Assembly (NCBI GenBank): GCA_019614645.1
Contig: JABWDB010000021.1
Span: 4,573,501-4,637,500, forward strand
Direction of reading: 5' to 3'
DNA: 64,000 nucleotides
From: Stratiolaelaps scimitus
Lineage: Eukaryota; Arthropoda; Arachnida; Mesostigmata; Laelapidae
Part shown: positions 1 through 11,710 of the stretch, one piece after another
Position numbering within the stretch: position 1 is the first letter of the stretch
Layout of the letters: each line of letters opens with the position of its first letter
Position numbers and translations under genes: made by a program
Notes under the pieces: generated by a model
Told to the model about the DNA's origin: nothing
Database searches by the model: none
The model's input: the letters and a program-made list of their open reading frames with translations, nothing else

Positions 1-3000
1 AAATTATACTTATCCAGATATGTGGCCAAACATATTTGTTTGCCACATTTAACTACTGCATTAAATATATATATATATATTATACAAATACGGACACAAA
101 GAAATTAAAATTTTCTCCAGCCCATGCTCTGATTCTTCTGAGTAACTGCTCCATTTGCTTATTCCCTGGACACGATGTGCTTAAAACAAGCTAATGGTCC
201 TGATTTAATCATCGATTTTTTCCTTGTAAAGTCCGCGCACCCCGCCAACAAAATTGGCGCTGCCGACGCCATGCCTATAATGAGACGTCTCAGCACACAG
301 ACATTGTTCATGATATCGTCGTCAGCAATATGGTGATACCGGGTGGAAACGTAATTCGGTAGTGGCTTTCTTATTCAGTTTTAATCACCCCTTATCAATT
401 ATTGCCCTTGTTCACACCTAGTACGTGAATTTTCCCGGCTGACTCGCAGCCAACACTCATACCAGGGACAAGCTAAACTAACGGTACATAAATTCTACCT
501 AATAGATCGTTCCGTAATCTGCTCCTGAATACACAGCAAATCCATACCGAACTATTTTCTGCTTCGGCATTCGTGCTCTAATTTTGTTTTCTTTGGATAG
601 TTACGCCTATTATTGCATTTTGATTATTGATGACTTCACAGTTGAGGTTGACCAGGAATAGAATTATCCAATACTTCAGCATTGATCCAATTTCGGCCAC
701 ATATGTCTACTGGCGTTGAATTCAAATCAAATTCAGGAATTCTTCTGCAAATCAACGTCGGCGATTGTTGACCTTCCGAGCATGATCACTAGTCGTATTG
801 ATGCTCGTGATGTCCGCGCTAACCTGGCGGCGGTGCTAAGACGCCTTAATAGACTCTCTTCGTCTTTCCCGAACATAATGCCTGAGTGTCTAACGAAGTT
901 GACCACATCGACGCAGTCTTTGTCCTCTGACAGATCGGTTTCTCTACTTCGGTACACCTGTACAGCTGTAACGAGTCAACATCACTAGATGTACGCAAGA
1001 CCACGGAGGTGTATGAGGGCGATTGAAGGCGGTAGGAGGGTTCACCGCTACGTTTTAGGCAAGGACACGTCAAGCATAGACATATCCAGGCACACAGCAA
1101 TAAGCACACACATACACACATATATATACATGTATATATATATATATATGTAAACATACAGATCGCTCGAGTAACTCAACTGCACTCACTCAACTGGACT
1201 CAACGCAAGATCGATCGATACCACCAGTGAGCGTCCTCGTTCCTCGAAGGAGCTTCTGATCGCTTGGCGATTGATCGCGCCCGTCCCGTCATCGTGGTTC
1301 CCGTTCAGCGGCGACGGCTGCTGTTTCCGTTGTTGCTGTTAGCGTCGTGACTGCTTTTGGTGAAGCTGCTTTGGACCGCATACCCGTGTGGCTCAAACTG
1401 CGCCTAGAAGGAAGGCCATGTTTGGCTGTCTCAACACCAGCCACGGTTGGTTCGGCCGCACCGTTTCCCGCTTGAGTTGCCCCTTTTAGCTTTGCTTTGC
1501 TGGCCCGGGCTAGTCGACCCACCGCCCTTGCGTCAGGCTCTGTGTGACTGGCCACAGCGGTAATTCTGCTTTCAGACAGTAAGGGTGCCGCCTCCCATGG
1601 ACTCCATTGGCTCGCTGCTCACCCCGCCGTCCACTGGCGCCGCCGCCGCAGACCCTTACGTGCCGTACCGCCTTCCCCCCTATAGTAGACATTGTATCGG
1701 ACATAGAAAGGTCTGTGTGTGTATGTATTGTGCGCGAGCGTCGATCGACATCGAGCGTCACCAGCCAAATCAGTAAGCTGGCCTTGTCAGGCCAGCGCAC
1801 CTTAGCGCTGGCCAGTAAGCCCAACCGGCCGTGGATGAGGGGACCACCTCTGGAGGGATAAGGTAGTTCGCGATTTGTGTGGTCTGCTCACCTAAGATTG
1901 GGGGACCCAGAAACAGAGGGGGATGAGGGCATCTCGGTTTGAATTGGTCACATACAGCGCAATGCAGAACCACTAGCTCGTGCGCGATGTACCGGAGGAT
2001 ACTAAAGGCGGAGAGGGGAGAGAGAGAGAGAGAGAGAGACAGAGGGCGATAGGACTAAGCGAGGAACTGAGGGGTGCGGACAACACGGAGATTGGGTTGT
2101 CCACGCTGTATAGGGAGGGTATCCCGCATCGGGTCTGGCACATGAGGGGCAACTGCGTTTGCATTCAGTGCCGAACCGCATCGCTACTGCCCTTTCCCCG
2201 CTGGCGCTGCATCGGGGCGCGCAGGCAACAAACCACGATTGCTTGGACCAGACTCCGCCGCCGACTTGTGGGTGACCGGCGGCCAGGGGACCTGCATCGT
2301 GCATTCCAGCATTCTCGACCACCGGAGCGCCTGGGCAACAGCGCCCTGGGGGGTCTGGGGGGGGGGGGGTGCCACCATCGGTTAGATTCAGACGGGGTCG
2401 GGGCGGACCTCCTATTCCGCCTTCATTGCGTCGTCGTCGTCGTCGCCGCCGCTATCCCCGTGTGCCCACTAGCGACACACACCGATGAAGGGCGTGTGTC
2501 GCTTAACAACGAAACGACGGCCTGAATTGTCATCATGGCCACGATGAGGCTTGCTCCTTCGGACCATTGGTCAACACCACCGCATTGATGTGGCGCTGTG
2601 GCAGCCGCGATTGCTGGACAGAGAGGACGCGCGGACTGGTGAGCATCCATTGGATCGAATCACGTGAATCTTCAGCCAGGCCAGTCATAGCAGGTAACGA
2701 TCACATCTAGTCGGCATCTAGATGGAAGCACGTTAGCTCGCAGGGTCGAAATTCGCTGAAAATGGAGCGCCATCGATGCGCCACACGGCCTCGCCTGTTG
2801 TATACGAACTGTCCGGTTGTACATTGCGGTCCACGTTCGTTGATGTAGGTGCACCATTGTGTGCGGGGTTCGCATATTGTAGCTTTCGTATGACGTACCC
2901 GTATATAATGCTTATTGTGTATAGCGAGATATAGCGAAAATTTAACACAATGATAAAATTTCACAATGGGGGGTTCGATGCACATTCAATGTATAGCTGA

Positions 3001-4824
3001 TTCGTCACGAGAAACAAAAATATAGCAATCGATGAAGGGGGCCGATTTCATAGCAATATGTATGGAGATTTGTACGGCTCGACGGTTTTGTTTTGTACGG
3101 CTTTGTACGGCTCGAGGTCGATTTCTAACGTTGAGCCCTACCTTGGTATACCTCGCGTTATTTCACCCGTAATTTTTGCCTGCCTAGCTATATAATGGCA
3201 TCGATAATACCGTGACGACCATATAGGGATATCGCATCAGTCATGATACAGGGCAGATATGTTTTTTCTTCCATGTTGCCCACCGCGGCTCTAGTGGGTT
3301 AAGATGAAGCGGGAGCGAGTAAGCACATAACGGCTAAGGGGTCTCATTCGTGCTAGCCACAAACCGATCTTCGCTCAGAGATAGAGAAAGGAGGAACCCT
3401 TCAAAATAGTGTGGAGAGCAACCTTATCGGTCTTCGCTGCTGCTCTCCTATGCTGCCGCTGCTGTTTCTGATGGCAACTCTGTTTGTCGCGTCGGGGTCT
3501 GTCGTTTGCTGACTGCCTGTTGCTTGCTTGTCTGGTGGCAGTCGTACGAGCGTTAGCTGGCTGCTTGCTGGTTGTTGCACTAAACCGAAGCCAGGCCGGT
3601 CTTCGTAGCAGCGTCGAGCTCACAGCGCTCAAAAGGCAACAGCAGCAGCAACAGACGAAAGTCTACTCATGTCCCCCCCCCACCCTCCACCCTTCCACCG
3701 TGTACCGTCAGCTGGCCAGCTAGCTCAAGCTAACGGTGATCTATTTTTGTCACTGGAACTAGTAATAGTAGTAGTAGTAGGTAGCCTTAGCAGCGATCGT
3801 AGTGACACACAACAGGGCGCACACGATACCGCCGGTACGAAATGGTAGTCGGCCAGCCATAATAGCAGTAAGCAGTTTCAGCTGGTGGCGCTCGGAGGAC
3901 GTTCACCGCTTCGCAGCAATCCTGCCGGCTATGGCTGCCCCATAAACGAGTAGTAGTAGTAGTAGCAATAGCAGTCCGTTGAGCCGGCAGCAGCAGCATC
4001 AGCAGCGGCGGCGGCAGCTACAGCAAGCCCAGTGCATTGGTTGATCTCGACAGGCGACGGACTGGAACACCAAGGCAATATGGGAAGAACCATGGGCAGC
4101 CATCCATCCAACCTAGGACACACGATGCAGAACCAGGCAGCATCACACAGCTAGCCACCACCACCAACAACAACAACAACGACTCTAGACCCTGCCCATC
4201 ACTTTAAGTCATTTTCTCCACTTTATCACTGCATCCTGTCTCTCTCTCGCTTTCGCGCGCGCGAGCCTGTTATCCCTTTTGGTTCGATGTTGCCGAGACG
4301 AATGAATCAGACATATCAGAGATGTCGATGAAACTCGTCATGCTGAGACCTCACTGAGAAATGCGCACGGCTAGAAAGGTCGCTAACGATGACTACGATT
4401 TAAATACTCCTTTGAGAGGCGGTATCTTTTACACCGTGAATTGGGTCTGTTTCAGTGTGTCGCGATAGCCAACACCGATCAAAATCATCATTATCCGTCA
4501 CCATCATATATATATATACACGCATAGATTAACTCTACGTGCTGCCACCTGGAAGGTGATTTCGACGGCGTTCCGTTACAACAAAGAATAAATAGCTTCA
4601 AGCTATAATAAAGAAATGCCAGTATATCGATCAAAACGTCATATTAATTAGCGTCCACTAATTTTCGTTATCATTCGTTCGTCTGGCCATTTTTGCAGTC
4701 AACGATATTCACCGCTTGATTTTTGCTAGTTCGCGAAATCCGTTTCATAAGTACCATGTACGCTTGGGTCGAAATCTGTTCCAGTATGTTTTTTCCTCCA
4801 CCGCTTTTAACGCTACGAGCTCAG
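1..4824. other. No recognised gene (left end)
   Basis: This stretch contains a CA/TA microsatellite near 1105-1150, the GA array at 2018-2039, interleaved copies of TTTGTACGGCT near 3068-3112, CAG/GTA triplets near 3640 and 3765, and two AATAAA words at 4586-4610. A 74-codon minus frame at 733-957 is protein-like but unrecognised. If the SNAG gene continues left, this is probably its intron. Confidence 0.5.
2018..2039. repeat. (GA)n microsatellite
   Basis: Eleven GA units. It is one of many GA/CT tracts; others lie at about 16245-16261, 26787-26803, 47966-47983, 52015-52034, 54149-54167, 58479-58497, 60724-60741 and 63168-63184. Confidence 0.9.
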
Positions 4825-5004
4825 CCTATCCCCAATATTCCACTGAGCGAATTCGAGAAGCGCACACGAGAAGGACGGCTGGGATTCGTGCGAGAAGTGG
4901 TATACCCGCCGACGGCTATGAACGTTGAAAAACCATCTCACCGTGCCGGAGGAGGCAACCCCTACGACGGGCGAACAACGATTAGCGATTTCGACAAGTT
5001 CTAA
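4825..5004 (+). CDS. Candidate terminal exon, unknown product
   Basis: An acceptor-like stretch (pyrimidine-rich, ending GAGCTCAG) leads into a 59-codon open frame ending in TAA. The peptide is hydrophilic and protein-like, for example PLSEFEKRTREGRLGFVREV and NPYDGRTTISDFDKF. No family is recognised and the opposite strand is also open, so chance is a real alternative. Confidence 0.2.
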   Translation, partial: PIPNIPLSEFEKRTREGRLGFVREVVYPPTAMNVEKPSHRAGGGNPYDGRTTISDFDKF

Positions 5005-6707
5005 ACCTCGCAAGTTGGACCATTGTCGACCAACGGGTAGCGCAATGCAGGTCGTCGCCACCTGCGGCCGATCGTCGCTCGTCAACTCAGCGACCTCGGA
5101 GTGTACGTTCGAATGAACGCTCGGAATGGGATATGGGTGGATTCCCAGACGCACTCTACCCGCTGACATCAGTTGGGCAGGCTAGTAGTTGGTAGCTGCT
5201 GGCTATGTCGGCATACCATCTCCATTGCCAACGTGGTAGCGTGCCTGCTTCCCGAACTACTAGTGAAGGCAGATCGGAGCGGTGCTGAACCTAAGCCGGA
5301 GCTGATCCCGTCACGTTCGACACGTTTCGCGTTCACCTCACTCAGTTGCTCACTCAGTCATTCCCTCATACACAGATACGAGCAGACACGAACATACACC
5401 GGAGGGGTATATAGTCACTCTCACCTTCTGCCCAAGACATATGCTCATTCAGCTTTAGTAGGCCAGACCGATGTTGTATGGTCGCTCGGTCGCTCGCTCG
5501 CTTGCTTGCTCACTCGCACACAGCAGCACATCAAAACACCGGGGCTGGGTGATTCCCGCGTGCGTGAGTGAGGGCTCCCAAACATGGCAGCAGCATACCC
5601 GCCCTGTCTAACTGCTTGTGCCGCTGCTATATAAGAACATTTGTTATTTATCTATATAAATATATAGTAGAGGTTGGCTCGCAGAAGAAACACGAACACG
5701 GGGGATCACACACAGCCAGCTATCGTGTCCACCCATAGACGTCTATATATGGTCGTCGTCGTGCATATTCGACTGGTCTAGCTTCACTCCATTCTCCCCA
5801 TGATAATGATGATGATGATGATGATGACAACAACGCAGAGCCAATGGAGCAACTCATAGAGACATCATCGTCTCTCTCTCTCAGGCAATCCATAGCCGTA
5901 CCTATCGTTGTAGTGAGCTACCGCTGGATCTACGTCTAATATCATACGATACAACATGCGGTATACTCTCTCACCTATTGCTACAACTACTGCTGCTCAG
6001 GGATCGCAGCTACTAGAGCCTGCGGCTGCTTCTACTGTCGTGGCACCACTGTACGTTAGTAGCTAGCGGTGCACCTACGATGAATGGATATTTCTGTCTA
6101 ACACTCTTCGTCTAACCGTGCTGCACTTACGCAGCGCCGTCCCAATGTCCTGCGCCCCTCCTGTAGCTACAGCCCATATGCCCTCACAGTTGTACAGTAC
6201 ACCCAAAACCTATGTGTCTGAGCTAGCACAGTAGCAGTGACAGTTCTCATGTGTCTTAATATTGATGGTCGCTCGTCGAACTCACTGTTGGATTGCCAAA
6301 GCCGCACGTGAGGCTGAGGACATTCATTTTCGGCAGTCAATGCTGGCAATCATTGCCTATGATTCATTTGTAGACATCGCGAGCAACCTTCCGTGCCTCT
6401 AGAACTGCATGGTTTAAGTAAAAATGATGCGGACTTGAGGGGGCAACTTTGGCAGCGACAATATATTTGTGCCAAAGCTATGAATTTGACGCTGCGCGTA
6501 TTGTCCCGGAATATGACTCATTGAAAACTTCAATTTTATACCCATTGTCTATGTGATGGTAACCCCTAAGCTCCGGGAATCACAAAAGGTGCATTGTAAT
6601 TCTAGATATGTATGTGTAAATAAATAAATATAAAAATAATGGTGCTGTACAAAAAAAATGCCGTCTTTCAACGAAAACTGCTTTAAAGACGCACAAACCA
6701 ACCAACT

Positions 6708-6732
6708 TATATATATATATATATATATATAT
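6708..6732. repeat. (TA)n microsatellite, 25 bp
   Basis: Uninterrupted TA array. Confidence 0.95.
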
Positions 6733-7543
6733 TCAAGAGGATACATAGTGATTACTTCGGTTCTCATTTACTTCGGCGTCCTGTCTGCCACTCACTAGGA
6801 TTCCTCATCAAAAATGACCACCCATGTTTCTACTCGATGCAACAACATCTTAGATAGGCACACACCGCGTCTATCTTCAACTCGAAGCGACCCGCGCATT
6901 TGTACAAAGCGATTGGCGTTTACTAAGCCACTACTATTATAGTAAACTTAATAACTACTTGCTGTACAGCAAGTACATATTCGCAAATGGTCGCTGAATG
7001 TTCTCAACGTATTTTTGATTTCTTCTTGGTTCGCCTCGCCGCTGTCGACCCCTATTCTTGTTCTTCAATGGGCAAATCGTAGAGGGAGAGTAGAGGTCAT
7101 TACTGAAAGCGATTGCCGAAGCTGCCCCTGGCGGCCAAACGCGGCCGCAACTCTTCGCGCCTTGCGACGAGCAACGACAACAAAATGTACAGGACAGGAA
7201 GCAAGGGGATGAAGCGATACTATCAAAGGTCCGTCCGTACCTTGCTTATCAGGACGCTTGGCCGGCGGGTAGAAGTAGTAGCCTGCGGGTGACTCCCAAC
7301 GGCATCTGTGTGCCTGCATGGGAGGGTGTGTGTATGTGTGTGAGAAGCGGCGAGGGTTCGGCTCAGGCTTAGTTACTAGGAGCGCCTGGGTGCGCACTGC
7401 TGTGCAGAGTGCGCGTGCACACCACGCACACACCGACAGTGTACTATCCTGCAGCGAAGAAGGCTCTGTGATTATAGTGATAATAATAATAATAATAACA
7501 ATCATTTGTGACCGCGAGGAGAACCCTGCTCTGGTGGAGGCCC

Positions 7544-7558
7544 GGGGGGGGGGGGGGG
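7544..7558. repeat. Poly-G run of 15
   Basis: An uninterrupted run of 15 G on the plus strand. Runs of 12-13 G occur at 2357-2369, 18429-18440, 27410-27421 and 32060-32071. Confidence 0.9.
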
Positions 7559-8003
7559 ATGGACGCACGCTAGAGGAGCGGGTGCATCGGCCAAGAACGG
7601 ACAACCCCTAATGGTCCCCCATGGCTGGACGTCCACGGGGTCTGAAGTCGCGGCGGCCTGAGAAGGTCCTCCCGACCAAACCAGCCAGTGCGACCGGCAA
7701 TTCTTCGGCGTCCACTGCTGTGGTGGCCGAAGAGGAGCCATCGGCTAGAAGGGAATGGGGCCTAGGGGAAAAACTCAGTTGGGAGCAATGTAGAGGAAGG
7801 AGGCGAGCTGAACTTCTCTCTCTCGCTCACTTTTGCCCTCTATCTCATCCGCCGTCGTGTGCTGGCGGCCGGGGGAAATTGCTCGGAAGATATTACGATA
7901 CTATGCAGGATAATTACTAACTAATTAAGTACACACCACTTACTTGGCGGCCGACACAACGGCAGCAGGCAGCGAAGCTGTAGCGGCTTAATAAAGAGCT
8001 TAG

Positions 8004-8179
8004 CTAGAGCTCTCGCGGCGGCTTCCCCCAGCTCGCCCCGGCCTCGCGCGAACCACCTTCGCTGCCACCGAATGGGTAAGGGTTTTGGGGCGTCTGCATG
8101 CCGCTGCCGGCAGCATCAATAGCGGCGGTGGTGGCGGCGACGACGGCTCTGCCAAACGTGAGAGCTGATGTGGTGGACA
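8004..8179 (-). CDS. Possible second exon of the SNAG-domain gene (alternative, finger-less end)
   Basis: A candidate acceptor ending in CAG precedes an open frame that joins the SNAG exon in the correct phase (one base carried over, giving a Val codon). A second CAG three bases upstream would also keep the frame. The segment is rich in Ala, Ser, Thr and Gly, contains MQTPQNPYPFGGSEGG, and ends at a TAG about 58 codons on. If used, it would make a short SNAG protein without zinc fingers. Against it, the polypyrimidine tract is poor and no AATAAA follows closely on the minus strand. It could be chance, or the true exon could leave by a donor inside it. Confidence 0.22.
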
Positions 8180-8816
8180 CTGCTGCGATAACCACAGCCG
8201 TAGAGAAAACCTTCGATCTACGAATGTTGATCTCTCGTAAAAGGGGTGGTCATCCATTGAGGGTGAGCCAATAGACGCGCGGATGTTTAGATACAAAGAA
8301 ATTGATACATATAGGTGTAAGCGGGTCAAACAATAAGAAGAGCGGTCGAAAATCTTCAGCATTTACGCCACGCGAGGGAGAATTATTATAGAGTTTGGTG
8401 GTATAAATCGTACGGCGTACCCTAGCAACATCGGTGGTACGACGCGAATGTTGTTTTGTAGGAAATTTCCTCTAATTGGTAATGACGAAGTCTAAATATA
8501 TCCGCTCGTACAGAGACAGTGGACATTCTAAATCTGGACCTATATGTGTCTACCGACATCCTTTAGCCGTTGGCGTCAAGTCGCCATGGCGATCCTGGAA
8601 AGCAAGACAACTGTCTAAAGAAAATCAAGCGTCAACGAGAGACTCCGTTTCTAAACACTCAATAAATTGCAGCATCGAGAAAATACCATGCAATGACGCT
8701 TGCATTGTATTTTCCTCCAGCTAGCTTTTGTTTGAATTTCATTGTACGTATTCATTGTACGCTTATTTTCTCCATTCATCTATCTATCATAACTATCAAT
8801 CTACTATAGTAAATAC

Positions 8817-9165
8817 CTGCTAGTTTTTCGAGCTGGGAAGAGTAGAAGTAGGATGCGGTGGAATTGTTGTTGTTGTTGTTGTTGCTGATGGCGCTCGTGT
8901 TGTTGTTGTTATTGTTGTTGCTGTTATTGTGATGATGATGATGATGGTGAGTTATCGTTGTGGTGGTGGTTGCGGCGGTCGTCACGGACGCTGCGGCGGA
9001 TGGATGTGCAGCGTGAATATGGGCGCCCCCATGGTGAGTCCCTGCCGGGGCGGTCTCTGCCTCGGAAGGACTCGATGGTGCCTCATCTTCGAGGGACCAG
9101 CGCGGCCTATCACTGTGCAATTCGGGGTCATACTTCATCTTCTTGACGAGGAAAGAGCGCGGCAT
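8817..9165 (-). CDS. First coding exon of a SNAG-domain zinc-finger transcription factor (Scratch/Snail-like), partial gene
   Basis: The protein opens with MPRSFLVKK, the SNAG repressor motif at the extreme N-terminus of Snail, Slug, Scratch and Gfi1 proteins, which recruits corepressors of the LSD1/CoREST type in the nucleus. The following MKYD resembles Scratch more than Snail. The 116 codons hold SNAG (1-9), a Ser/Glu/Pro-rich part (25-42), an Ala/Thr-rich part (52-72), seven His (73-79), two Asn runs (about 80-89 and 95-101) and YFYSSQLEKLA at the end. The start ATG has A at -3 and an in-frame TGA six codons upstream, in the 5' leader. The frame runs into a good donor, CAG|GTATTT, leaving one base of the next codon (phase 1). 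No C2H2 finger is visible in any left-hand minus-strand frame, so the DNA-binding exon should lie further left. The SNAG call is firm; Scratch versus another SNAG family member is inference. Confidence 0.85.
8862..8946. repeat. GTT and ATG trinucleotide arrays inside the SNAG exon
   Basis: On the minus strand these arrays are AAC/AAT and CAT/CAC codons and encode the Asn and His runs of the SNAG-domain protein, so they are coding repeats and likely length-polymorphic. Confidence 0.85.
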
Positions 9166-9860
9166 CTTGCCTAGTATTAGTAGATTTCACCCTCGGCGAC
9201 AAGTCGTTAACAATTCTAGTCGTCAGTCGTTTGCTTGAGCTTGTTATGATTACTTATGTTACTTACTGCTAATGCTGCGTAGTAAATCTGAGCCTTGTCT
9301 AAACGATGAGATTGTAGTGCATTTAATAATTACTGCGGGCAGGGTGATTATGACATTGTCATCCGATTTCCGACCTATTGAACCCGTTATAGTGAATTCC
9401 ACTCAGAGCGTTCGTTTCGTTTATTCTGTTTGATTTTGGAGTTGATAATCGACAAATCGATCAGAACGTGGAACGCAAGAAGAAAAGGGCTAATCGGCGA
9501 TGTCGCTTCTTGTCATGAGTTATTTCTTGGTTCTGTCCTCTTTGGGTCACAACGATTTTCCTGGCAATGCCAGCCGACTCCCCCCCGATGCGAGAGAGGT
9601 ACGGGATGTTCGTCACGTGTTCGTTTCCACCGCCAAGATCCTTTTAGCAGAAGTAGTAGTCGTGATAGCACGGAGAGGTTGACGCTCGTCGGCTAGAGAG
9701 GTTGAGCGGTGTCTTCTAGATTCGCTGCCCGGCTCCTCACCGAAGTTGTCGGTTCGTGTACGTCGAGCGTAATCCAGACTCGATCGTTAGTATAGACGCT
9801 CACACATACACACACACACACACACGGACAGCAGGTAGACGAAACAGAGGTGGCGGCGGC
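9166..9860 (-). promoter_or_regulatory. 5' leader and presumed promoter side of the SNAG-domain gene
   Basis: This lies directly upstream of the SNAG exon start. It contains the in-frame stop before the ATG, a CA microsatellite near 9805-9826 and a GGC array beginning near 9851. No TATA box or transcription start can be placed with confidence. Its role is inferred only from position. Confidence 0.3.
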
Positions 9861-11654
9861 GGCGGCGGTGGCAGATCGCGAATAAGACGTATCGAGCAGA
9901 AATACAATATAACTGTGGGGGAGACGTCTGGTGCAGAGGTCGGGGTTTGGGCCGGCCAGTCGGCCGGCCGTCGTGCAGGAGGGCAGGCGTCGACAGGCGA
10001 AGGGCAATCGGGCAATCGGCGGGTCTTCCTTTGTCCTTTCCACACGAGTTTCCACTCGAAATGAACTTTACAACGGCATTACTGCAATCGAAACCGGAGA
10101 GAAAAATAATTCCGCATCAGCAGCAGCAGAAGCAGCAGCGATGGATGTGGTAGTTTGCCTGGTGTTGCTGTCGTCTGACATCGGCCAACTCATATCGGCT
10201 GGTCGGTACTCTGGCAAGCGGGCAGGCAGCCGTGGTGCGGCGATTTCGCCGGCGTCTTTATCGGCGGCGACTCGATGGTCTATATCAATATCTTTCAAAA
10301 GGCGGAACGACTCGCCAATCACGGTGGCTACTGTCGATAGCCACCGTGTGTCAAGAGCGTACGGTAGTCTGGCGGTCTTGGACGGCACCTTTGGTAAGAC
10401 GGGGGCTTCGGGTCGGGGGGGGGTCAGGGAGTTGGGGACGTCGGGGATGTGAGGGACGGGAACTGTTTGGGCACAGTTGAAGCAGCACTTTCGACGAGAA
10501 GATCTTATTCCCACCAGCGAGTCGAGTCCCACAATCCACCCGTCGATTTTCGACAGTTGCGATTTCTTTTTCCGTGCCAGCGTGGCAAACCAACCAACCG
10601 ACCCACCAACCACCCAAGCTCCGTCCCTTGGACCGTCTCGCTTTCCCTGCTTCTGCGGCTTTCGGATCGAAAGCCAGCCAGCCAGCCACGTTCTCTCCAC
10701 TCCGATGGCCAGACGAACAGACAGACAGCAGGCCGGATAGCTTACTCACTGTGTTTTTCGTGTCAGTCAGATTCTCTCTGTCCTCTGCTCTTTTTCTCTC
10801 TCTCTCTGCGCTCAGTGAGTGAGTGAGTCAGTCAGTCAGCTAGCTCCGATTTGAAGCTTTGGACCTAATACCTTTTAAATGACTTTTTGAAACACTTCAT
10901 CTCGATAACCGGCTTAGATCGACAGTTTCCCATGGGTGGGCCGCCGCTACTGGTAGACAGACGGCTCGACGGGCAACCCAGCCACGTCAACTACAGAAGT
11001 GCCCACTCTCTCTCTCTCTCTTCTATTCTCTCGATCTCTCTCTCTTTTCCAGCGGCTACCACCACACGGTGTAGTTCTCCCACGCCGTTCTTGCTCACAT
11101 TACGGCCGCCACAGGAGTCAGCTTGCTTGGCCGCTTTTGCAGCTCGGGTAGATCTGGACGTCTGTCGAAAAAAGTCGGCTGGCCCGTTCCGGCCGGCGGG
11201 TCCTTAGGGTTGAAGGTGGAAAAACTCCTCCGTCAAAACCATTTGAGCTGCTGCTTCTGCTTGAACGTTCAAAAGCCAAAGAGCGTTCTCTGCCGCACCT
11301 GCAGTGATGTTGCGGCTGCTGCTGCTGCTGCTGCTGCAGTTGCCCGAGCGGCGTTAGCGCGTCGAGTATGAGAACGTTGGTCCAGCGATAGCTGCAACCG
11401 TCGTAGTGATGATGGTCGTAATAGTTGTTGTAGTTGCAGTAGTAGCAGCAAAAGTACTTGACGTGGCCACACAGTTCACGGCCTGTGGTGAACTCTTGAT
11501 TTCACCGCCGTTGGTGGCGACGCTGCAAGAGTGAGATGGTTGGTGTCCGCAGCACGGCGAATAGGTTGTGTCGCTGCTGCTGCTGCTACAGCATCAGGCT
11601 CTGCGGCGAGTTCGTTTCGTCCGTTTCGTCAGGATAGTGATAGTGGTAGCAGTT

Positions 11655-11710
11655 GTAGTGGTGGTGGTGGTGATGATGGTGGCGGTGGTGGTGGTGGTGG
11701 TGGTGGTGGG
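11655..11710. repeat. (GTG)n-rich trinucleotide array
   Basis: GTG/GGT units with GATGAT and GGC interruptions. It is open in several frames, giving spurious polyGly, polyHis and polyPro frames. Confidence 0.9.

Larger units (their letters stand above)
5005..8003. other. No recognised gene; microsatellite-rich
   Basis: ATG repeats near 5800-5827, TA array at 6708-6732, AAT repeats near 7478-7498 and the poly-G run at 7544-7558. Frames here arise mostly from repeats. Probably intronic to the minus-strand SNAG gene. Confidence 0.45.

Noticed and set aside
7989..7994. AATAAA as a polyadenylation signal for the candidate exon at 8004-8179
   Set aside because: The AATAAA is on the plus strand, opposite to the candidate exon.
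10068..10700. 210-codon minus-strand open frame near the SNAG exon
   Set aside because: No recognisable domain, a 173-codon frame lies opposite it, and the region is GC-rich, so a long stop-free run is expected by chance.
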